A DNA stretch of 11,453 nt from contig CALKHV010000045.1 of the NCBI GenBank assembly GCA_937988865.1, positions 1-11,453 of the forward strand, given 5' to 3'. The notes beneath the pieces are model-generated. The model worked only from the letters and a program-made list of their open reading frames with translations, made no database searches and was not told the DNA's origin. The position numbers and the translations under genes were made by a program. Shown here piece by piece: positions 1-6,791 of the stretch. Position 1 is the first letter of the stretch, and each line of letters begins with the position of its first letter. Source of the DNA: an uncultured Propionibacteriaceae bacterium (lineage in GTDB: Bacteria; Actinomycetota; Actinomycetes; Propionibacteriales; Propionibacteriaceae).

Positions 1-27
1 CCACGGGTTCGAATCCCGTTAGCTCCA
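1..27 (+). tRNA. tRNA, 3' end only (amino acid not determinable)
   Basis: The window begins inside a tRNA gene. Bases 3-7 (ACGGG) and 15-19 (CCCGT) form a perfect 5-bp T stem around the canonical loop TTCGAAT. Bases 20-26 (TAGCTCC) are the 3' strand of the acceptor stem and base 27 (A) is the discriminator. CCC follows, so the terminal CCA is not encoded and would be added by the CCA-adding enzyme. The 5' acceptor strand should read GGAGCTA or a G-U variant such as GGGGCTA. The latter would suit tRNA-Ala, but the anticodon lies outside the window, so identity is left open. Confidence 0.9.
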
Positions 28-339
28 CCCAATCTCCTCGTGTGCACCACCCATTCGCATGAAGTGCGGTGATGACCGGGCGCCTCATTGAGAAGTGAAC
101 GATTCTGCGTCCCCTCCTGCGCCTCACCGTTCCCATCACTGCGCTGCTGCTCGCAGCCTTCGTCGCCGCCCTCCTGGTCGGTGGCCTGCCCTCGGCACCG
201 GGGCTCGGCAGGGGGGGTTCAGCGCGGCCACGCGTCCGGCCTTGTCGGCCCCGAACCGACTGACCCGCGCCGGTTCGCCGGCTCCGCCCTTTCGGAGTGG
301 CCTTCAGATTGCGATTCGAACGCGCTTCTTCGAAAGGGG
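28..339. other. Gene-free stretch between the tRNA and the rhamnose operon
   Basis: I find no convincing gene here. Two open frames on the plus strand (from a TTG at 88 and a GTG at 95) have arginine, proline and serine-rich translations typical of GC-rich noncoding DNA, and neither has a good ribosome binding site. A third frame (102-263) encodes a strongly hydrophobic, signal-peptide-like segment but lacks a normal start codon. A run of seven G lies at 211-217. No clear terminator follows the tRNA. The pair of TTCGAA boxes at the right-hand end is listed separately. Confidence 0.6.
315..334. promoter_or_regulatory. Paired TTCGAA boxes upstream of the rha promoter
   Basis: Two identical 6-bp palindromes, TTCGAA at 315-320 and at 329-334, are separated by 8 bp, so their centres are 14 bp apart. 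The second ends 5 bp before the -35 box. This is where an activator or a second repressor dimer would bind. No known regulator is recognised from the motif, so the function is inferred from position and symmetry only. Confidence 0.35.
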
Positions 340-369
340 TTGACACCGAACCGGACGCGTCCCTAGAGT
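340..369 (+). promoter_or_regulatory. Promoter of the rhamnose operon
   Basis: A perfect -35 hexamer TTGACA (340-345) and a -10 hexamer TAGAGT (364-369) are separated by 18 bp, a good match to the housekeeping sigma-70/SigA consensus. Transcription would begin around 376, giving a leader of about 40 nt before the rhaT start. The LacI-type palindrome at 383-394 lies just inside the transcribed region, as expected for a repressible sugar operon. Confidence 0.75.
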
Positions 370-382
370 GAATCCATTCAAG

Positions 383-394
383 TGAAACGTTTCA
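383..394. promoter_or_regulatory. LacI-family operator (TGAAACGTTTCA)
   Basis: This is a perfect 12-bp palindrome with a central CG, the hallmark of operators bound by LacI-family sugar regulators. It lies about 7-18 bp after the predicted transcription start and 22 bp before the rhaT start, where a bound repressor would block transcription. The flank also contains TTCA-AG-TGAA (377-386), so two symmetric elements overlap. A LacI-type rhamnose regulator is the expected ligand-responsive protein; its gene is not in the window. Confidence 0.75.
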
Positions 395-415
395 AATGCC
401 AATGGAGGCAACGCG

Positions 416-1930
416 GTGGACCGGACCCAGGCAGTGCCAGTGCTTCAGCTCAAGGGGGTGTCCAAGAGCTTCGGCGCCGTCGTGGCGCTGCGCAACGCTG
501 ACCTGTCACTGCACGCCGGGTCCATCCATGCCGTGGTCGGCGAGAACGGCGCAGGCAAGTCCACGCTCGTCAAGATCATGGCGGGGCTCTACCAGCGTGA
601 CGCCGGAACGTTCGACATGGACGGGAAGCCCGCCCACTTCCGCAGCACCGCCGAGGCGAAAGCCGCCGGCGTCGCCGTGATCTACCAGGAGCCAACACTC
701 TTCCCCGACCTGTCGGTCACCGAGAACGTCTTCATGGGACGCCAGCCGACCGGCCGCTTCGGCCGCATCGACAAGACCGCCATGCGCACCGAGGTCGTCG
801 GCCTGATGGAACGTCTCGGCGTCCGGATCGACCCAGACCTGCCCGCCGAGGGACTCTCGATCGCCGACCAGCAGATCATCGAGATCGCCAAGGCCATCTC
901 GCTCGACGCCCGCGTCCTCATCATGGATGAACCCACCGCCGCACTGTCCGGGGTCGAGGTCGACCGCCTGTTCGCGGTGGCCCGCAGCCTGCGCGACGAG
1001 GGTCGCGCGCTCATGTTCATCTCGCACCGCTTCGACGAGGTCTTCGGTCTGTGCGACACCGTGACCGTCATGCGCGACGGCACCTACATCTCGACGTCTG
1101 CCATCGCCGACACCACCGTCGCCGAGATCGTCCGACTCATGGTGGGCCGCGACGTCACCGAGCTCTTCCCCAAGCAGGACGCGACGATCGGGCGCCCCCT
1201 GCTCGAGGTCTCACACCTGAACCAGCCGGGGGTGTTCCGCGACATCAGCTTCACCGTGCGTTCGGGCGAGATCGTGGCCCTCGCGGGTCTGGTCGGTGCC
1301 GGGCGCAGCGAGGTCGCCCGTGCCGTCTTCGGCGTCGATCCCTACCAGAGCGGCACCGTCGCACTCGACGGCCAGACACTCCCCAGGCGCAACCCTGCCG
1401 CGATGATGAAGGCCGGCCTCGCCCTCGTCCCCGAGGACCGCCGCAAGCAGGGCCTCGTCATCGACGCCACCGTGTCGAGCAACGTCACCGACGCCATCCG
1501 TCCGACCCTGACGAAGTTCGGCCTGGTCACCGTCAACCGCGAGAACCGCGAGGCGCAGACCTGGGCACGGATGCTGGAGGTCAAGACGGCCGCCCTCGAC
1601 GCGGTGGTCGGCACGCTCTCGGGTGGCAACCAGCAGAAGGTCGTGCTGGCCAAGTGGCTGGCGGCCAACCCCAAGGTGCTCATCATCGACGAACCCACCC
1701 GCGGTATCGACGTCGGCACCAAGGCCGAAGTCCACCGCATGATGTCTGAACTCGCCGGCATGGGGTTGGCGATCCTGATGATCTCCTCCGAACTGCCCGA
1801 GGTGCTCGGCATGGCCGACCGCGTGCTGGTGATGCACGAGGGCCGGATCACGGCCGACATCGCGCGAGCGGACGCGACCCCCGAGTCGGTCATGTTCGCC
1901 GCCACCCACAATCCGGAGGACGTCGCATGA
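416..1930 (+). CDS. rhaT: L-rhamnose ABC importer, double ATP-binding subunit RhaT
   Basis: This is the 504-residue cytoplasmic ATPase of a CUT2-type sugar importer (RbsA/XylG/RhaT family), which powers rhamnose uptake through the two permeases that follow. It has two fused ABC domains. The first has a good Walker A (GENGAGKST, 42-50), Q91, a degenerate signature (LSIADQQ, 147-153), Walker B (LIMDEP, 168-173) and switch His204. The second has a degenerate Walker A without lysine (GLVGAGRSE, 291-299), a canonical LSGGNQQ signature (401-407) and Walker B (VLIIDEP, 421-427), but no switch histidine. This asymmetry is normal for the family. The GTG start is supported by GGAGG at 404-408, 7 nt upstream. 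The stop overlaps the next start as ATGA. Rhamnose specificity is inferred from the co-transcribed rhaI and rhaM and the nature of RhaS. Confidence 0.92.
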   Translation: MDRTQAVPVLQLKGVSKSFGAVVALRNADLSLHAGSIHAVVGENGAGKSTLVKIMAGLYQRDAGTFDMDGKPAHFRSTAEAKAAGVAVIYQEPTLFPDLSVTENVFMGRQPTGRFGRIDKTAMRTEVVGLMERLGVRIDPDLPAEGLSIADQQIIEIAKAISLDARVLIMDEPTAALSGVEVDRLFAVARSLRDEGRALMFISHRFDEVFGLCDTVTVMRDGTYISTSAIADTTVAEIVRLMVGRDVTELFPKQDATIGRPLLEVSHLNQPGVFRDISFTVRSGEIVALAGLVGAGRSEVARAVFGVDPYQSGTVALDGQTLPRRNPAAMMKAGLALVPEDRRKQGLVIDATVSSNVTDAIRPTLTKFGLVTVNRENREAQTWARMLEVKTAALDAVVGTLSGGNQQKVVLAKWLAANPKVLIIDEPTRGIDVGTKAEVHRMMSELAGMGLAILMISSELPEVLGMADRVLVMHEGRITADIARADATPESVMFAATHNPEDVA

Positions 1931-2955
1931 CCACCGTGGCCACCCCGACGTTCGCCTCCGAGGTCGCCAGCCGTTTCGGTTCCCTGGCCCGATCCCGCGA
2001 GACCGGCATCTTCCTCGCCTTCGCCCTCGTGGTCATCGCCACCACCGTGAAGAACCCCGCCTTCCTCTTCAGCGGCGACGGCTGGCGCGACCTGCTCCTC
2101 ACCCCGGCCATCGTCGCGGTGGTCGCGATCGGCCAGGCGATGGTGATCATCACCCGCAGCGTCGACCTGTCGGTCGGTTCGATCGTCGGACTGTCCGCCT
2201 ACCTCGTCGGCACCCTCTTCGTGGCCATGCCGGGCTTTCCGGTGGCAGTGATGTTCCTCGTCGGGATCGCGTTCGGCGCTCTGTTGGGCCTTGTCAACGG
2301 TGCACTGGTCGCCTTCGGCAAGGTGCCCGCGATGGTCATCACGCTGGGCACCCTGTATGCGTTCCGGGGGATCAACGTCGCCTGGACGGGCAGCAATCGC
2401 ATCAACGCCTCCGACATGCCGGCCTCCTTCCTGGCCCTCGGCACCAAGCAATTCCTCACGATCCCGGTGCTGACCCTGATCGCCCTCGCGATCCTCGTCG
2501 CGGTGGCCTGGTACATGGCCAACACCCGAGGCGGACGCGAGTTCTACGCGATCGGTTCCGATCCCGCGGCGGCCGAGTTGTACGGCCTCGCCAAGACCAG
2601 GCGGGTGCTCGTCGCCTTCGTGGCGAGCGGCGCTGCGTCCGGTCTGGGTGGCGTGCTCTTCGCGGCCCGCTACGGGACGATCAACTCCCAGGTCGGCGAC
2701 GGTCTCGAGCTCCAGGCCATCGGGGCGGCCGTGATCGGCGGCGTGGCCATCGTCGGTGGCAGCGGCACGGTCGTCGGGGCCGTGCTCGGCGCCTACCTCC
2801 TGCTCACGATCAACCGGGCACTTCCGGTGCTGGGCATTCCCGACTTCTGGCAGCGGGCGGTGGTGGGCGCGCTCATCATCGGCGCCATCATCCTCGACCG
2901 AGTGCTCGCCAACCGCCAGACGAAGCGTCTGAGGGCCGAAAGGGACGCAGCATGA
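1927..2955 (+). CDS. rhaP: L-rhamnose ABC importer permease RhaP
   Basis: This 342-residue integral membrane protein belongs to the RbsC/BPD_transp_2 family and is one half of the heterodimeric channel of the rhamnose importer. It has roughly 8-10 hydrophobic segments starting near residue 28. The family-typical SVDLSVGSIVGLS motif lies at about 78-90, and a GGVAIVGGSG-type motif in the C-terminal third probably contacts the ATPase. Its ATG overlaps the rhaT stop (ATGA), so the two are translationally coupled. It is clearly related to, but distinct from, the next gene, as in Rhizobium RhaP/RhaQ or LsrC/LsrD. Confidence 0.9.
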   Translation: MTTVATPTFASEVASRFGSLARSRETGIFLAFALVVIATTVKNPAFLFSGDGWRDLLLTPAIVAVVAIGQAMVIITRSVDLSVGSIVGLSAYLVGTLFVAMPGFPVAVMFLVGIAFGALLGLVNGALVAFGKVPAMVITLGTLYAFRGINVAWTGSNRINASDMPASFLALGTKQFLTIPVLTLIALAILVAVAWYMANTRGGREFYAIGSDPAAAELYGLAKTRRVLVAFVASGAASGLGGVLFAARYGTINSQVGDGLELQAIGAAVIGGVAIVGGSGTVVGAVLGAYLLLTINRALPVLGIPDFWQRAVVGALIIGAIILDRVLANRQTKRLRAERDAA

Positions 2956-4007
2956 CCACCCTGCTCACGGCTGAGCCTGCCGCCCTCGGACGCACCTACG
3001 CCAACTTCGGACGCCCCGCCTGGCGTCGCCTGCTGTTCACCAGGGAGATGGCGATCATCGCCCTTCTCTCTGTCGTGGTGATCACGGCCTCGGTGATGGT
3101 GCCGAAGTTCGCCACGCCCGTCACCATGGGCTACCTGCTCTTCGACATCACGCCCATCCTGTTCATCGCGCTGGCGATGGCGCCGGTCATGATCACGGGC
3201 GACATCGATCTGTCCGTGGGCTCCATGGTCGGCCTCAGCGGCGTGACTCTCGGGCTGTGTTCCCAGGCCGGTCTGTCGATCCCGGTGGCCGCGCTGGCCG
3301 CCCTCGCGGTGGGGGCGCTCGGAGGCCTGGTCAACGGCCTGCTGGTCACGCGCATCGGGCTGCCCGCCCTCGCCGTGACGATCGGCACCCTGGCCCTCTA
3401 CCGCGGCATCGCTGTCGGCCTCCTGGGCACCACCGCGATCACCCAGTTCGACAAGTCGTGGACGACGCTCGTGAAGTCCAGGATCGGCACGACGGGCATC
3501 CCCATGGTGATGATCGTCTTCGTCGTGCTGTTGGTCGCCTTCTCGATCGTGCTGCACTACACGCCCTTCGGACGCGGGGTCTTCGCCATCGGGCTGAGCA
3601 AGGACGCTGCGGTCTTCTCGGGTGTGAAGGCCGATCGGACCCGACTGGTCCTCTTCGTCGTCTCAGGGCTGATGGCGGCGCTGGCGGGGATCTACTACGT
3701 CCTCTACTACACCTCAGCTCGCGGTGACAACGCGACCGGCATGGAACTCCAGGTCATCGCCGCCGTGGTGCTGGGTGGGGTGTCGGTGTTCGGTGGCCGA
3801 GGCGCCCTGCACGGCGTGGTGGCCGGCGTGTTGCTGATCGGCGTCCTGTCCAAGGCCCTCCAGCTGGTGAACATCACCTCCGACGTCGTGAGCATCATCA
3901 CCGGCGTCCTGCTCGTCGGTTCGGTGATCGCCGGGAGCGTCATGAATTGGGTGCAGTCCCGACGGGTCAAACCGGCCCTGGGACCCGCACCCAGCACGAC
4001 CGCATGA
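2952..4007 (+). CDS. rhaQ: L-rhamnose ABC importer permease RhaQ
   Basis: This is the second RbsC-family permease (351 residues), pairing with RhaP. A hydrophilic N-terminal tail of about 30 residues is followed by multiple membrane segments. The conserved GDIDLSVGSMVGLSG stretch (83-97) matches the corresponding motif of RhaP, and GGVSVFGGRG is the counterpart of the C-terminal GGVAIVGGSG of RhaP. The start codon overlaps the rhaP stop as ATGA. The assignment to P versus Q follows gene order and is nominal, because the two subunits cannot be told apart functionally from sequence alone. Confidence 0.88.
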   Translation: MTTLLTAEPAALGRTYANFGRPAWRRLLFTREMAIIALLSVVVITASVMVPKFATPVTMGYLLFDITPILFIALAMAPVMITGDIDLSVGSMVGLSGVTLGLCSQAGLSIPVAALAALAVGALGGLVNGLLVTRIGLPALAVTIGTLALYRGIAVGLLGTTAITQFDKSWTTLVKSRIGTTGIPMVMIVFVVLLVAFSIVLHYTPFGRGVFAIGLSKDAAVFSGVKADRTRLVLFVVSGLMAALAGIYYVLYYTSARGDNATGMELQVIAAVVLGGVSVFGGRGALHGVVAGVLLIGVLSKALQLVNITSDVVSIITGVLLVGSVIAGSVMNWVQSRRVKPALGPAPSTTA

Positions 4008-4017
4008 AATCTGTTCC

Positions 4018-4057
4018 GGGGCTCGCCCCAACAATCGTCGGGTCCAGTGCCGGACCT
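4018..4057 (+). promoter_or_regulatory. Two small hairpins between rhaQ and rhaS
   Basis: GGGG-CTCG-CCCC (4018-4029) and GGTCC-AGTGCC-GGACC (4041-4056, extendable by a G-U pair at 4040/4057) can form consecutive short RNA hairpins in the 72-nt rhaQ-rhaS spacer. The second ends about 10 nt before the rhaS ribosome binding site. They may stop 3' decay or mark a processing site, so that the binding protein is made in excess over the membrane subunits. The stems are only 4-6 bp, so the call is tentative. Confidence 0.35.
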
Positions 4058-4065
4058 GACCAAAC

Positions 4066-4073
4066 GAAAGGAA
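4066..4073 (+). promoter_or_regulatory. Ribosome binding site fixing the rhaS start
   Basis: GAAAGGAA, with AAAGGA at 4067-4072, lies 7 nt before the ATG at 4080. It favours this ATG over the in-frame GTG at 4047, which has no comparable site and would put 11 charged or polar residues in front of the lipoprotein signal peptide. Confidence 0.75.
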
Positions 4074-4079
4074 TTACCC

Positions 4080-5117
4080 ATGCTTGGTAAGTCTCGTGCG
4101 GGCATCCGTGCGCTGGCCGGTGTCGCCGTGATGAGCATGCTGTTGATCGCCGGATGTTCATCCGACGACACGGCCACCCCGGACGCGTCCGGCTCGGCCA
4201 CGGCCAACCTCAAGATGACCTTCCTGCCGAAGAACCTCGGCAACCCCTACTTCGACACCTCGTTCAAGGGCGTCGAGGCAGCCGTGGCTGACTTCGGTGG
4301 CACCGTCACCCAGGTCGGCCCGGCCAAGGGCGACGATCCCGCCGGCCAGGTGTCCTACATCAACACCGCCACCCAGCAGCAGGTCGGCGGGCTCATTGTG
4401 TCGGCCAACGACAAGTCGGCCATCTGCGATGCGCTGAAGGAGGCCATGACCGCCGGCGTCAAGGTGGTCACCTTCGACTCCGACACCACCCCCGACTGCC
4501 GCAACCTCTTCGTGAACCAGGCCACCGCCGAGGGCATCGCGAAGGTCCAGGTCGACATCATCGCGTCCGAGATCGGTGACGCCGGAGAGATCGCGATCCT
4601 GTCTGCGTCCGCCAATGCGACGAACCAGAACGCCTGGATCGAGATGATGAAGACCGAACTCGCGGCGAATCATCCGAACATCAAGCTCGTCGACACCGTC
4701 TACGGCAACGATGACGACCAGACCTCATTCGACAAGACCGCAGGTCTGATCTCGGCCCACCCGAACCTCAAGGGCATCATCTCGCCCACCACGGTCGGCA
4801 TTGCGGCCGCCGCTCGCTACCTGTCGACCTCTGACAGCAAGGGCAAGGTCATGCTGACCGGCCTCGGCACCCCGAACCAGATGCGGGCCTTCGTCGAGGA
4901 CGGCACCGTCACCGAATTCGCACTGTGGAACCCCGAGGAACTCGGTTCGCTGGCCGCCTACGCGGCTGCCGCGCTGGCCAAGGGCGAGATCACGGGCAAG
5001 GAGGGCGACAAGTTCAAGGCAGGCGACAAGGAGTACACCGTCGGCGCCGACGCGACCGTCCTCCTGGGCGAGCCGTACCGCTTCAACAAGGACAACATCG
5101 CCGACTTCCAGTTCTGA
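4080..5117 (+). CDS. rhaS: L-rhamnose-binding lipoprotein RhaS
   Basis: This 345-residue extracytoplasmic solute-binding protein (Peripla_BP_4/RbsB-like) captures rhamnose for RhaTPQ. A lipoprotein signal peptide with basic N-region and hydrophobic core ends in the lipobox LIAGC, so Cys26 would be lipidated and anchor the protein to the outer face of the membrane. A Ser/Thr/Ala-rich linker (27-42) leads to the sugar-binding fold, with GNPYF near 54-58, SANDKS at 108-113 and FDSD at 132-135. Cys116 and Cys140 could form a disulfide. The C-terminal part, including LLGEPYRFNKDNI, resembles Rhizobium RhaS. The ATG at 4080 is chosen on its ribosome binding site. Unlike in Rhizobium, where rhaS leads the operon, here it follows the ATPase and permease genes. 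Confidence 0.9.
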   Translation: MLGKSRAGIRALAGVAVMSMLLIAGCSSDDTATPDASGSATANLKMTFLPKNLGNPYFDTSFKGVEAAVADFGGTVTQVGPAKGDDPAGQVSYINTATQQQVGGLIVSANDKSAICDALKEAMTAGVKVVTFDSDTTPDCRNLFVNQATAEGIAKVQVDIIASEIGDAGEIAILSASANATNQNAWIEMMKTELAANHPNIKLVDTVYGNDDDQTSFDKTAGLISAHPNLKGIISPTTVGIAAAARYLSTSDSKGKVMLTGLGTPNQMRAFVEDGTVTEFALWNPEELGSLAAYAAAALAKGEITGKEGDKFKAGDKEYTVGADATVLLGEPYRFNKDNIADFQF

Positions 5118-5131
5118 TCGTCGACGTGACC

Positions 5132-5171
5132 TGATCGTGGTGCCCGGTCCCCGGGCCGGGCACCACGATCA
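5132..5171. terminator. Perfect 16-bp hairpin between rhaS and rhaI
   Basis: Positions 5132-5147 (TGATCGTGGTGCCCGG) pair perfectly with 5156-5171 across an 8-nt loop (TCCCCGGG). No T-run follows on either strand. Standing 14 nt after the rhaS stop and 57 nt before the rhaI start, it is best read as a partial terminator or 3'-end stabiliser that makes the transporter transcript more abundant than the distal enzyme part. A U-less intrinsic terminator, as often proposed in high-GC actinobacteria, is also possible. Confidence 0.8.
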
Positions 5172-5228
5172 CCACCGCAGCACACCGAGGTTCCCCAGAC
5201 ACCAGCCAGAAGAAGAGAACAACCCGAC

Positions 5229-6395
5229 ATGACCACTTTCGAATCCATCACTGACCAACTGGCCGTTCAGGCGATCGAGTTGCCCTCGTGGGCGTTCGGG
5301 AACTCGGGAACCCGCTTCAAGGTCTTCGGCACACCGGGCACCCCACGCACGGTCCAGGAGAAGCTCGCGGACGCCGCCCAGGTGCACGCCTTCACCGGGC
5401 TGGCCCCGACCGTGGCGCTGCACATCCCGTGGGACAAGGTCGACGACTACGCCGGCCTCGGCGCCTTTGCCGCCGACCTCGGCGTCTCGCTCGGCACCAT
5501 CAATTCCAACACCTTCCAGGCCGACATCTACAAGTTCGGCAGCCTCACCCACGCTGACCCTGCGATCCGTCAGACCGCGATCGACCACCATCTCGACTGC
5601 ATCGACATCATGGACGCGACCGGTTCGCGTGACCTGAAGATCTGGCTTGCCGACGGGTCGAACTACCCGGGGCAGGCAGACCTGCGCGCGCGCCAGGACC
5701 GCCTGGCCGAGTCGCTCTCGGTGATCTACGACCGACTGGGACCCGACCAGCGCATGGTGCTGGAGTACAAGTTTTTCGAGCCGGCTTTCTACCACATGGA
5801 CGTGCCCGACTGGGGCACGAGCTACGCGCAAGTGGCGGCGCTCGGACCGAAGGCGATGGTCTGCCTCGACACCGGCCATCACGCCCCCGGCACCAACATC
5901 GAGTTCATCGTCATGCAACTCCTCCGCCTCGGCAAGCTGGGCAGCTTCGACTTCAACTCCCGCTTCTACGCCGATGACGACCTCATCGTCGGTGCCGCCG
6001 ATCCCTTCCAGCTGTTCCGGATCCTCTATGAGGTCATCCGCGGTGGTGGCTACGGCCCGGCGTCCACGGTTGCCTTCATGCTCGACCAGTGCCACAACGT
6101 CGAGGACAAGGTCCCCGGCCAGATCCGTTCGGTGCTGAACGTCCAGGAGATGACCGCCAAGGCCCTGCTCGTCGATGCGGTGGCACTGGACGCTGCGCAG
6201 GCGGCGGGCGACGTCCTCGGCGCCCACGGCGTCTTCATGGACGCCTTCTACACCGACGTCCGCGCCGACCTGGCCGACTGGCGCGAGTCACGTGGACTGC
6301 CGGCCGACCCGATGGCCGCGTTCGCAGCGTCCGGTTATCTGGGGAAGATCGCCGCCGACCGTGTCGGAGGCACCCAGTCGGGCTGGGGCGCCTGA
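5229..6395 (+). CDS. rhaI: L-rhamnose isomerase RhaI
   Basis: This 388-residue metal-dependent TIM-barrel isomerase interconverts L-rhamnose and L-rhamnulose in the cytoplasm, the first committed step of rhamnose breakdown. It belongs to the RhaI type found in Gram-positives, rhizobia and Pseudomonas, not the E. coli RhaA type. Family features include VLEYKFFEP (E179 a likely metal ligand), CLDTGHH (D214, H217), DFNSRFYADDDL (D241 and the 249-251 acidic cluster) and MLDQCHNVEDK (D286, H289). The ATG is preceded by a purine-rich AGAAGAGAA stretch rather than a strong Shine-Dalgarno sequence. It follows rhaS after a 111-nt spacer containing a large hairpin and is followed 3 nt later by rhaM. 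No truncation is seen. Confidence 0.93.
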   Translation: MTTFESITDQLAVQAIELPSWAFGNSGTRFKVFGTPGTPRTVQEKLADAAQVHAFTGLAPTVALHIPWDKVDDYAGLGAFAADLGVSLGTINSNTFQADIYKFGSLTHADPAIRQTAIDHHLDCIDIMDATGSRDLKIWLADGSNYPGQADLRARQDRLAESLSVIYDRLGPDQRMVLEYKFFEPAFYHMDVPDWGTSYAQVAALGPKAMVCLDTGHHAPGTNIEFIVMQLLRLGKLGSFDFNSRFYADDDLIVGAADPFQLFRILYEVIRGGGYGPASTVAFMLDQCHNVEDKVPGQIRSVLNVQEMTAKALLVDAVALDAAQAAGDVLGAHGVFMDAFYTDVRADLADWRESRGLPADPMAAFAASGYLGKIAADRVGGTQSGWGA

Positions 6396-6398
6396 GCG

Positions 6399-6791
6399 AT
6401 GGCGAGGTACTGCCTGCTGGGCCAGGTCGACCCCGCGAAGCTCGATGAGTACCGGGTGCGGCACGCTGCCGTGTGGCCCGAGTTGCTGGTTGCGCTGCGC
6501 GATGCCGGCTGGCGCAACTACTCACTGTTCCTGAGGCCGGACGGCATGCTGATCGGCTATTGCGAGGCCGATGACCTCGACGAGGCGCAGGTCCGGGTCG
6601 CAGCCACCGAGGTGAACGCCCGCTGGCAGGCCGAGATGGCACGGCTCTTCGCGAGCGAAGGCGCGCCCGACGAGGCGTGGGAGCGGGTGGAGGAGGTGTT
6701 CAACCTCGAGGATCAGCTGTCCCTCGCAGGAGAACCCCCCCGATCACCCGTGCAACAGGCCGATCACGTGGGCGGCGGCATCCTGACCTGA
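6399..6791 (+). CDS. rhaM: L-rhamnose mutarotase RhaM
   Basis: This 130-residue enzyme interconverts the alpha and beta anomers of L-rhamnose so the isomerase receives its preferred form. Tyr18, His22 and Tyr41 match the active-site positions known from E. coli RhaM (YiiL), as do the WPEL motif (26-29) and the closing EEVFNLEDQL. The start lies 3 nt after the rhaI stop with only a G-rich sequence upstream, suggesting translational coupling. E. coli RhaM has about 104 residues; the extra ~25 C-terminal residues here (after EEVFNL) contain Pro, Gly and Gln and no recognisable domain, and their last part is encoded in DNA shared with the convergent oxidoreductase gene. This tail is probably dispensable. 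Confidence 0.92.
   Translation: MARYCLLGQVDPAKLDEYRVRHAAVWPELLVALRDAGWRNYSLFLRPDGMLIGYCEADDLDEAQVRVAATEVNARWQAEMARLFASEGAPDEAWERVEEVFNLEDQLSLAGEPPRSPVQQADHVGGGILT

Noticed and set aside
1..27. tRNA 3' end as an attachment site for an integrated element
   Set aside because: No integrase gene and no second copy of the tRNA end were seen in the window, and the neighbouring genes look chromosomal.
291..299. Loss of Walker A lysine in the second ABC domain of RhaT (residue numbers)
   Set aside because: A degenerate second nucleotide site is normal for RbsA/XylG-type double ATPases and is not a defect.
1342..2451. Long minus-strand open frame (369 codons) antisense to rhaT/rhaP
   Set aside because: The translation is rich in His, Asp, Gly and Arg with no domain, and the frame mirrors codon bias of the clearly real genes on the plus strand.
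2793..3557. Minus-strand open frame (254 codons) over rhaP/rhaQ
   Set aside because: The product is a His/Asp/Arg/Gly-rich low-complexity string without motifs, opposite real permease genes.
5169..6227. Long minus-strand open frame (352 codons) antisense to rhaI
   Set aside because: It lies entirely opposite a well-supported isomerase gene and encodes a low-complexity Glu/Asp/Gly/Val/Arg-rich product, as expected for a GC-rich shadow frame.
6735..6741. Run of seven C near the end of rhaM as a possible frameshift producing its long tail
   Set aside because: Removing one C gives another frame that also runs on to a TGA at 6782-6784, and adding one lengthens the frame, so neither restores a short C-terminus; the conserved end of RhaM precedes the run.
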